Assembly (NCBI GenBank): GCA_036399175.1
Contig: DASWNP010000043.1
Span: 16,129 to 80,128 of the forward strand
Reading direction: 5' to 3'
From: DASWNP01 sp036399175
Lineage (GTDB): Bacteria; Acidobacteriota; Blastocatellia; Pyrinomonadales; Pyrinomonadaceae
DNA: 64,000 bases
The notes under the pieces are model-generated. The model did no database searches. It worked only from the letters and a program-made list of their open reading frames with translations, and was not told where the DNA came from. The translations under genes were made by a program, and so were the position numbers. Numbering within the stretch: position 1 is the first letter of the stretch; each line of letters starts with the position of its first letter. Positions 57,501-64,000 of this stretch are shown here, in pieces.

Positions 57501-60500
57501 AGAGAAGGAGGCGGTCAGAGAGATTGTCCGCAAGCCTTTCTCGGATTACCTGCGAAGCTCTATCGGGCTGATGAAGAATCTGGCGAAAAGCTTCGGTCAG
57601 GATATAGATTCCGCCGGGTTCACGAAGGACGACATGGATGCGCTGCTGGGGCATGCCTTCAACCGTTATTTCGAGACGAGCGGACTCTTCGGCACGCCCG
57701 AGTCGTGTCTTGAGATGGTGGAGAAATTGAAGGCTTCGGGCATCGACGAAATCGGCTGTCTCGTCGATTTCGGAGTCGAGACCGAGACGGTGCTGAACGG
57801 CCTGACGTACCTGAAAGAGCTGAGGGTCTTGAGCAACCGAACCAAAGAAGAGAGGGAAGAGGCCGACTACTCGCTGCCCGCGCAGCTTAGAAGACATCAG
57901 GCCACGCACCTGCAATGCACTCCTTCGCTCGCCTCCATGCTCATGCAAGACCCGGCTTCCGTCGAAGCCCTCGGCGGTCTGCGAAAACTGATGCTCGGCG
58001 GCGAAGCCCTGCCGCTCTCGCTCGCGCAGCGTCTCCTCGAAACTCTCCCCGCAGAGCTACACAACATGTACGGCCCGACCGAGACCACCATCTGGTCGGC
58101 CACGCATCGCGTCCGCGAAGCCATCGACCGCGTTCCTCTGGGCAGACCCGTTGCCAACACCCGGATTTACGTCCTCGACCAGCATCTCGAACCGCAGCCT
58201 CCGGGCGTCGCCGGTGAAATCTTCATCGGCGGCGAGGGCGTCGTGCGCGGTTATCTCCAGCGCCCCGAGCTGACGGCCGAGCGTTTCATCGCCGACCCCT
58301 ACTCTCTGTCAGACGGCGCGCGTCTCTATCGCACGGGCGACGTTGGCCGCTACCTGCCCACAGGCGAGCTGGAGTTCCTCGGGCGCGTCGATTATCAGGT
58401 CAAGATTCGCGGCCACCGCATCGAAATCGGCGAGATAGAAGCGGCGCTTGCGGCTCACCCAGCCGTGCGCGAAGTGGTCGTCGTCGCCAGAGCGGGCGAG
58501 CGCGGCGAGAAAGACCTCGTCGCCTACATCGTGCCGAGCGCGGCGGTCGTGCCGGTGGCCGGAGAGTGGCGGCGCTTCCTGCAAGAGACGCTGCCCGAAT
58601 ACATGATTCCTTCCCTCTTCGTCACGCTCGACGAGATGCCTCTGACTCCCAACGGCAAGATTGACCGCAAGGCTCTGCCCGCGCCCGATCAGAGCCGCCG
58701 CAGCGTCGGCTCCGAGTACGTCGCGGCGCGCACGCCCACAGAAGATTTGCTCTCAACCCTCTGGTGCGACGTGTTGAGAGTCCCGCAGGTCGGCGTCTTC
58801 GATAACTTCTTCGAGCTTGGCGGCCACAGCTTGTTGGCGACGCAGTTGATTTCCAGAGTGCGCGAAGTCTTCGGCATCGAGCTACCCTTGCGACCGCTCT
58901 TCGAGTCGCCGACCGTTGCCGGACTCGCCCTGCAAATCGAGCAGCGCAGAAGCGCGGGGCACGGCGTCGATGCTCCGGCTTTGCAACCCGTCGAGCGCAG
59001 CGGCGAGCTTCCGCTCTCCTTCGCGCAGCAGCGCCTGTGGTTCCTGCATCAGCTTGAGCCGGAAAATCCCTTCTACAACGTGCCGGTCGCCGTGCGTCTG
59101 ACGGGAAGCCTCGACGTGTCGGCTCTCGAACGCACGCTCGGAGAAATCATCCGGCGTCACGAAGTGCTGCGAACAACCTTCGAGAATATCGACGGGCGAG
59201 CCTCGCAGGTCATCAACCCGGCGGAAGAGCTGCAACTCTCAGTCGTCGATTTGAGCGACGTGAGCGACCCCGAGAGCGAGGCCGTCAGGCTCGCCAACCT
59301 CGACGCGCAGCGTCCCTTCGACCTCTCGCAGGGGCCGCTCCTCAGAGCGCAGGTCTTGAAGCTCGGAGAGGACGACCACGTCGCGCTGCTGACGATGCAC
59401 CACATCGTCAGCGACGCGTGGTCAACCAACCTGCTCATCGGCGAGGTCGGCGCGCTCTACAAAGCCTATCTGGAAGGCGCGGCGTCGCCGCTCGCCGAGC
59501 TGAAGATTCAATACGCGGACTTCGCCGTCTGGCAGCGTCGCTGGTTGCAGGGCGAAGTGCTCGAAGAACAACTCGATTACTGGCGGCAGCAGCTTCGAGG
59601 GCTGCCCGTCCTCGAAGTGCCGACAGACCGGCAGCGTCCGGCGGAGCAGACCTACAGGGGCGCGCATCACCGCTTCGACTTCGACGAGCAGACCACGACG
59701 GCGCTCAAGCGACTCAGTCAGCAGCAGGGCGCGACGCTCTTTATGACGTTGCTGGCCGCCTTCCAGTCGTTGCTTTATCGCTACACGGGACAGGACGACA
59801 TCGTCGTCGGCACGCCCATCGCGGGACGCAACCGCGCCGAGACCGAAGCGCTCATCGGATTTTTCATCAATACACTTGTCCTTCGCACGGACGCCTCGGG
59901 CGACCCGACTTTCGCCGAGCTTCTGCGCCGCGTCAGAGAAGTTTGCCTCGGGGCATACGCGCATCAGGACGTGCCGTTTGAGCGGCTCGTCGATGAGTTG
60001 CAGCCCGAGCGCGACCTGAGCCGGCATCCGCTCTTTCAGGTCTCATTCAATCTACAGAACGCGCCGCTCGATAAGCTGGAGCTGCCGGGATTGACGCTCA
60101 GCAAGTTCAGCAGCGAGGTGGAAGTCTCGCAGTTCGACCTGGCGCTGGAGATGAGAGAAGTGGGTGGGCAGCTCACCGGACTGCTGCAATACAACACAGA
60201 CCTCTTCGAGCCGGAGACTATCGCTCGGATGAGCGAGCATTTGATGCGCATCGTCGGGGGCGTCGTCGAAAGTCTTGACAGACGCCTGTCGCAGCTTCCG
60301 ATGCTGGGTGAAGAGGAGCGGCAAGTGCTCCTGAGCGAGTGGAACGAGACGACGCCGGAGGCTTCCGCGTCCGAGTTCTGCATCCATGAATTGTTCGAGG
60401 CGCAGGTGGAGCGCACGCCCAAAGCGGTGGCGGTCGAGTTTGAAGGCGAGCAGTTGACCTACGCGGAGCTGAACGCGCGGGCTAACCGGCTGGCTCGACA

Positions 60501-63500
60501 TCTGCGCGGGCTCGGCGTGAAAGCCGAAGTACGCGTCGGCCTGTCGGTCAACCGCTCGCTTGAGATGGTCGTCGGGCTGCTCGGCATCCTCAAGGCTGGC
60601 GGCGCTTACGTGCCCCTCGACCCGCAGTACCCGCAGGAGCGTCTCTCCTTCATGCTTGAAGACGCGGGCGTCGCCGTCGTCGTGACGCATTCGCAGTTGA
60701 TAGACGTGCTGCCGAGGATGCGGGAAGAGCGTCTGGTTTGGCTCGACACGGGCTGGCCGACGATTGCGCGCCAGAGCGCGGAGAATCTTTCCGGCGTGGT
60801 TGCGCCGGAGAACCTCGCCTACGTCATCTACACTTCGGGCTCGACCGGCACGCCGAAAGGCGTCGGCGTCCCTCACGGCGCGGCGGCCGAACATCTCGTC
60901 AGTATCCGCGAAACCTTCAACATCGAGCCCTCCGATCGCGTGCTTGAATTCGCCTCGCTCAACTTCGACGTTTCTCTTGAACAACTGCTGCCCTCGCTGC
61001 TTCTCGGCGCGAGAGTCTACCTGCGCGGCGATAATCTCTGGAGCGCCGCAGACCTCGCACGCCATCTCGCAGACGAGCGCCTCACGGTCGTCAATTTCCC
61101 GACCGCCTACTGGCATCAACTCGTGCAGGAATCGGCTGCGGGAGTAGAGCTGACTTCGGCGCACGACCTCAAGCTCGTCATTATCGGCGGCGACATGATA
61201 CTGCCCGAAGCCGTGCGACTGTGGCAGACCACGCCGATGAAGGACGTGCGGCTCGTAAACGCCTACGGGCCGACCGAGTGCATTATCACCGCCGCGACCT
61301 TCGAGATACCCACGCGCGGCGAGGGCGCGAGCCAGTCGTTGAGAAAGATTCCCATCGGGCGGCCGACGGCAGAGAGAGCCATGTACGTGCTGGATGCGAG
61401 CGGCGGTCTCGTGCCAGTCGGCGTCGCCGGAGAGCTGCACATCGGCGGCAGTCTGCTCGCGCGCGGTTATCTCAACCGACCGGAGCTGACCGCCGACAGG
61501 TTCATTCCAGACCCCTTCTCCGGGCAGCCCGGCGGGCGCATGTATCGCACGGGCGACCTCGTGCGACTGCTCTCGGACGGGCAGATTGAATTCCTGGGCA
61601 GGCGCGACAATCAGGTGAAGGTGCGCGGCTTCCGCATCGAGCTTGGAGAGATAGAAGCGGCGCTCGTCGAGCACGAGCAGGTGAGCGAAGCAGTTGTCCT
61701 TGCGCGCAGGGACGGAGACGAGGTCGAGAAGCGTCTGGTGGCCTACGTCGTCCCGCGCGAAGACGCGTCGCTTGCGCTCGAAGAGGTGCGATCGTATCTG
61801 CGCGAGAAGCTGCCCGTTTACATGCTGCCTTCAGCCTTCGTCGTGCTCGAAGCGTTGCCCATCACGCCGAACGGCAAGGTTGACCGGCGCGCGTTGCCGC
61901 CGCCGGAGACGCTCGCGGGCGCGAGAGAGACCGCGCCGTCGTCTCCGCGAAACCGTGCGGAAGAGGTTTTGGCCGGAATCTGGAAACAGATACTCCGCCT
62001 CGAAGCCCTGAGCATTCACGACAACTTCTTCGAGGTCGGCGGCGATTCGATTCTCAGCCTACAGATTGTCGCCCGGGCGCGGCAAGCGGGCTTGCGCCTG
62101 ACGCCCAAACAAATCTTCGACCATCCGACGGTCGCGGGACTGGCCGCCGCAGCAGGCGAGGCTACCGATTCGGTCGGCGAGCAGGGCGCGGTGGTCGGCG
62201 AAGTGCCGCTCCTGCCCGTTCAGGCTCGCTTCTTCGAGCAGCGTCAACCCGACCCGCATCACTTCAATCAGGCCATCATGCTCGAATCGCAGCAGCCGCT
62301 CGACGCCTCGCTGCTCGAACGCGCGCTGGCGAAGCTGCACGAGCATCACGACGCCCTGCGCCTGCGCTACACGCGCGAGAAAGAGGGCTGGCGTCAGACG
62401 AGCGTCGAAGTCGGCGGCGCGTCGGCGGCGCTCACGCGCCTCGATTTGTCGCACCTCGACGAAGACGAGCAGAAGTCGGCCATCGAAGAGGCGGCGGAAA
62501 AAGCACAGTCGAGCTTGAATCTCTCGGAAGGCCCGCTCATGCGCGCCGTGCTGTTCGATGCGGGCGCGGAGAAACCCAATCGCCTCCTGCTCGTCACTCA
62601 TCACCTGCTGGTGGACGGCGTTTCGTGGCGCATCCTTCTCGAAGACTTGCAGAATCTCTACGAGCAGTTGAGCAACGGACGCGACGTTGAGCTTCCGCCC
62701 AAGACCACTTCCTTCAAGCGCTGGGCTGAACAACTCTCGGAGCACGCGCGACGCGAAGAGTTGAAGAACGAGCTTGGATACTGGCTCGCGGACGCGCGTC
62801 GCCGCGCCGCGCGCCTGCCTCTGGATAAGCCCTCGGGCGCAAACACCGTCGGCGCGTCGCGCACCTTCTCGACCGTCCTCGGCGTCGAGCAGACGCGCGC
62901 CCTGCTTCAGGAAGTCCCGAGAGCTTACCAGACGCAGATTAACGACGTGCTGCTGACGGCGCTCGCGCAGACGCTCTCTCGCTGGACGGGCTCGCGCTCC
63001 GTGCTCGTCGATTTGGAAGGCCACGGACGAGAAGAGCTATTCCCCTCCACCGATGTCTCGCGCACGGTCGGCTGGTTCACCTCTATCTTCCCCGTGCTGC
63101 TCGAAGTGCCGGAAGCGGCAGGGGCTCCCGAGACTCTGAAGGCCGTCAAAGAGCAGCTCGGAGCGTTGCCGCAGCGCGGCATCGGCTACGGTCTGCTGCG
63201 ATACCTCGGCGGCGACGCGGAAGCGGCGTCGAAGCTAAGCGCGATGCCGCACGCCGAAGTCGTCTTCAACTATCTCGGACAGTTCGATCAGACGCTCTCC
63301 GAGTCGGCTCTCTTCAGCCTCGCGCACGAATCGAGCGGGGCAGACCAGAGCGCGCGCAACCTTCGGCAGCACCTGCTCGAAGTCAACGCCGTCGTCGGCG
63401 GCGGGCAACTGAGAATCAACTGGACGTACGGCGAAGAGCTTCACCGGCAGGAAACCGTCGAACGCCTGGCCGCCGAGTACGTCGAAGCTTTGCAGACGCT

Positions 63501-64000
63501 CATCGAACATTGCTCGACGAGGAAGACCGGAGATTACTCCGCTTCCGATTTCCCCCTGGCGAATCTCGACGAGGCGACTCTCCAACGATTGCTCGGAGAG
63601 TTTCCCGACGCGGAAGACATCTATCCACTCACGCCGACGCAGCAGGGCATTCTCTTTCATACGCTTTACGCTCAGGGCGAAGGCGAATACACGGGTCACG
63701 TCGTCTGGACGTTTCACGGCGAGCTGAACGTCGAGGCTTTAGAGCAGGCCGCGCAATTCGTTTTGGACGAACACCCGATTCTCCGCACGGGTTTCGTCTG
63801 GCAGGGCGTTCGTCAACCGCTTCAGATTGTGAGCAGGCGCACGAGCCTCCCCATCACGCAGGAAGACTGGCGAGGGATGAGCGAAGACGAACAACAACGC
63901 CTCTTCGACCAACGCCTCTTCGCCGACCGCCGCCTCGGCTTCAATCTCTCCCAAGCTCCCTTGATGCGTCTGCTGCTTATCCAACTCTCGGACTCACGCT
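54514..64000 (+). CDS. NRPS (3' end outside window): C-A(Gly)[LLM]-PCP-C-A(basic)-PCP-E-C...
   Basis: The frame opens at ATG 54514 and stays open to the last base, so at least 3160 residues. Module 1: C (HHIISDGWSM ~178), A split between A4 and A5 by a luciferase-like monooxygenase (nt ~56770-57860), pocket D-I-L-Q-M-G-M-I-W (Gly-like), no methyltransferase, PCP serine ~1440. Module 2: C (HHIVSDAWSTN ~1630), A with FDVSLEQLL and NAYGPTECIIT, pocket D-V-E-N-I-G-A-I-T. Acidic 239 and Gly301 resemble ornithine-type codes, so a basic residue is likely. The PCP has the GGDSI form seen before epimerases (~2511). The E domain follows (HHLLVDGVSWRIL ~2697, RTVGWFTSIFP, VVFNYLGQFD), then a C domain starting YPLTPTQQGILFHTLY, the type that accepts D-residues, cut by the window end. 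No TE is visible. Confidence 0.93.
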   Translation, partial: MTTSTDQLERLKKLSSAKRALLMKAIREKGGQAASSVIERRPGQPSYPLSFAQQRLWFLDQLEPGSAFYNIPAAVSLSGALDIEVLERSVNEIIRRHESLRTVISTENETPVQIILPVRESAIPLTNLTELPVGVREEEARRLIAEEASRPFDLERGPLFRVGLIRLAEREHIVTLTLHHIISDGWSMSVLIREFFTLYDAFSRGAASPLPELPVQYADYAVWQREWLSGNVLEETLAFWKERLSGAPPVLELPSDRPRPAVQTFRGAVEKMRFSKELREQLLALGKSEDATLFMTLLAVFKVLLHRYSGQDDIVVGSPVAGRNRTEVEGLIGFFVNTLVLRSDLSERMTFREMLRSVRDTVLSAHTHQDVPFEKLVEELHPERSLSHSPLFQVMFTLLNATQNLSDELAGLKLRTLDSDSDTAKFDITLQMAEDVDELSASLEYNTDLFDAETARRMLRHFENLLKNVVAEPEQLITKLPLMTSSERESLLAACGDAPINYRRDLCLHQFFERQATRTPERTALICEGHQMSYGELNRRANQLARHLRKQGVGSDVPVGLMLERSIEMMVGLLGVLKAGGCYVPLDPTYPQERLAYMLEDSGASVLLTQRRLVGTLPVSAVKVVSIDADWPEIEREDGEHNLDATTTPENLAYVIYTSGSTGKPKGVCVSHKNVSNFFSAMDERIGESNSSEEQTTSSSIPTWLALTSISFDISVLELFWSLARGFQLIIQPERDSALRLSALQPRLPSSGRTIDFSLFYFASSEEAEPGSDKYRLLIEGARFADSHSFSAVWTPERHFHAFGGLYPNPSVISAALAMVTRHIHIRAGSVVLPLHHPIRVAEEWSIVDNLSGGRVGVSFASGWHANDFVFRPENYAERQRVMYEGIELVRSLWRGEGISLRDGAGSEVEVKILPHPVQKELPIWVTAAGSIETFRSAGRIGAGLLTHLLGQSVEELGEKVEAYREAWREAGHGREEGSRWPEGHVTLMLHTYVGEEKEAVREIVRKPFSDYLRSSIGLMKNLAKSFGQDIDSAGFTKDDMDALLGHAFNRYFETSGLFGTPESCLEMVEKLKASGIDEIGCLVDFGVETETVLNGLTYLKELRVLSNRTKEEREEADYSLPAQLRRHQATHLQCTPSLASMLMQDPASVEALGGLRKLMLGGEALPLSLAQRLLETLPAELHNMYGPTETTIWSATHRVREAIDRVPLGRPVANTRIYVLDQHLEPQPPGVAGEIFIGGEGVVRGYLQRPELTAERFIADPYSLSDGARLYRTGDVGRYLPTGELEFLGRVDYQVKIRGHRIEIGEIEAALAAHPAVREVVVVARAGERGEKDLVAYIVPSAAVVPVAGEWRRFLQETLPEYMIPSLFVTLDEMPLTPNGKIDRKALPAPDQSRRSVGSEYVAARTPTEDLLSTLWCDVLRVPQVGVFDNFFELGGHSLLATQLISRVREVFGIELPLRPLFESPTVAGLALQIEQRRSAGHGVDAPALQPVERSGELPLSFAQQRLWFLHQLEPENPFYNVPVAVRLTGSLDVSALERTLGEIIRRHEVLRTTFENIDGRASQVINPAEELQLSVVDLSDVSDPESEAVRLANLDAQRPFDLSQGPLLRAQVLKLGEDDHVALLTMHHIVSDAWSTNLLIGEVGALYKAYLEGAASPLAELKIQYADFAVWQRRWLQGEVLEEQLDYWRQQLRGLPVLEVPTDRQRPAEQTYRGAHHRFDFDEQTTTALKRLSQQQGATLFMTLLAAFQSLLYRYTGQDDIVVGTPIAGRNRAETEALIGFFINTLVLRTDASGDPTFAELLRRVREVCLGAYAHQDVPFERLVDELQPERDLSRHPLFQVSFNLQNAPLDKLELPGLTLSKFSSEVEVSQFDLALEMREVGGQLTGLLQYNTDLFEPETIARMSEHLMRIVGGVVESLDRRLSQLPMLGEEERQVLLSEWNETTPEASASEFCIHELFEAQVERTPKAVAVEFEGEQLTYAELNARANRLARHLRGLGVKAEVRVGLSVNRSLEMVVGLLGILKAGGAYVPLDPQYPQERLSFMLEDAGVAVVVTHSQLIDVLPRMREERLVWLDTGWPTIARQSAENLSGVVAPENLAYVIYTSGSTGTPKGVGVPHGAAAEHLVSIRETFNIEPSDRVLEFASLNFDVSLEQLLPSLLLGARVYLRGDNLWSAADLARHLADERLTVVNFPTAYWHQLVQESAAGVELTSAHDLKLVIIGGDMILPEAVRLWQTTPMKDVRLVNAYGPTECIITAATFEIPTRGEGASQSLRKIPIGRPTAERAMYVLDASGGLVPVGVAGELHIGGSLLARGYLNRPELTADRFIPDPFSGQPGGRMYRTGDLVRLLSDGQIEFLGRRDNQVKVRGFRIELGEIEAALVEHEQVSEAVVLARRDGDEVEKRLVAYVVPREDASLALEEVRSYLREKLPVYMLPSAFVVLEALPITPNGKVDRRALPPPETLAGARETAPSSPRNRAEEVLAGIWKQILRLEALSIHDNFFEVGGDSILSLQIVARARQAGLRLTPKQIFDHPTVAGLAAAAGEATDSVGEQGAVVGEVPLLPVQARFFEQRQPDPHHFNQAIMLESQQPLDASLLERALAKLHEHHDALRLRYTREKEGWRQTSVEVGGASAALTRLDLSHLDEDEQKSAIEEAAEKAQSSLNLSEGPLMRAVLFDAGAEKPNRLLLVTHHLLVDGVSWRILLEDLQNLYEQLSNGRDVELPPKTTSFKRWAEQLSEHARREELKNELGYWLADARRRAARLPLDKPSGANTVGASRTFSTVLGVEQTRALLQEVPRAYQTQINDVLLTALAQTLSRWTGSRSVLVDLEGHGREELFPSTDVSRTVGWFTSIFPVLLEVPEAAGAPETLKAVKEQLGALPQRGIGYGLLRYLGGDAEAASKLSAMPHAEVVFNYLGQFDQTLSESALFSLAHESSGADQSARNLRQHLLEVNAVVGGGQLRINWTYGEELHRQETVERLAAEYVEALQTLIEHCSTRKTGDYSASDFPLANLDEATLQRLLGEFPDAEDIYPLTPTQQGILFHTLYAQGEGEYTGHVVWTFHGELNVEALEQAAQFVLDEHPILRTGFVWQGVRQPLQIVSRRTSLPITQEDWRGMSEDEQQRLFDQRLFADRRLGFNLSQAPLMRLLLIQLSDSR
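56488..57540 (+). repeat. LLM cassette copy 2 (A3-A4 plus monooxygenase)
   Basis: Partner of 41166-42236, 15.3 kb away in the next NRPS gene. The two copies differ by scattered substitutions, many of them synonymous. Confidence 0.92.

Noticed and set aside
60052..61674. 540-codon leftward open frame
   Set aside because: Antisense to an NRPS A domain with clear A3-A10 motifs on the plus strand; no independent protein features.

Overview
The window is high-GC bacterial DNA dominated by modular nonribosomal peptide synthetase (NRPS) genes. Several things together suggest an Acidobacteriota genome of the Blastocatellia type: a giant secreted RHS protein built from LamG, Calx-beta, PKD and PA14 modules, a CBM9-like/DUF5916 outer-membrane protein, a winged-helix/TPR regulator, and 7-base GGGTGGT tandem repeats. 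That placement is inference; Myxococcota is the main alternative.

Layout. Positions 1-8.6 kb hold the 3' end of one NRPS system: a terminal A-PCP-TE fragment, a cyclic-peptide-type ABC exporter, an MbtH-like protein, a predicted outer-membrane barrel protein, a type II thioesterase and a DDAH-like amidinohydrolase. Positions 8.7-10.8 kb are a lower-GC island with an AIPR-like gene (the family named after abortive phage infection). Positions 11.0-21.9 kb carry the 3200-residue RHS protein, a small membrane protein, a tiny lipoprotein too short for ordinary ORF calling, and a frameshifted relative of the RHS C-terminal tip. Positions 22.0-24.1 kb are a leftward three-gene unit (excisionase-like HTH, ParA ATPase, winged-helix protein with heptamer repeats). 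Position 24.25 kb onward is a leftward winged-helix/TPR regulator.

Positions 26.5-64 kb are a second, rightward NRPS/PKS cluster that runs off the window. It opens with a NusG/RfaH-like specialised antiterminator and a 411-base leader containing three perfect stem-loops. Then follow FAAL-ACP-C-A-PCP-C-A-PCP; C-A-PCP-C-A[LLM][FkbM-MT]-PCP; KS-AT-(dead KR)-CP-C-A-PCP; a PanP-type aspartate 1-decarboxylase; and C-A[LLM]-PCP-C-A-PCP-E-C... (cut by the window end).

Reading the A-domain pockets by hand against the PheA positions gives Ala, Ala, Pro-like, Gly, beta-Ala, Gly, basic residue. The inferred order is fatty acyl-Ala-Ala-Pro-Gly(oxidised, O-methylated)-malonate-derived beta-ketone-beta-Ala-Gly(oxidised)-D-basic residue. 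The decarboxylase next to the beta-Ala module would supply its substrate. The most striking feature is the pair of Gly modules with a luciferase-like monooxygenase inserted in the A domain, one of which also carries an FkbM-family methyltransferase. Together they could build an alpha-methoxyglycine unit on the assembly line. The two monooxygenase cassettes are near-identical DNA repeats 15 kb apart, and the two Ala modules also share near-identical DNA blocks, so module shuffling or gene conversion looks recent.
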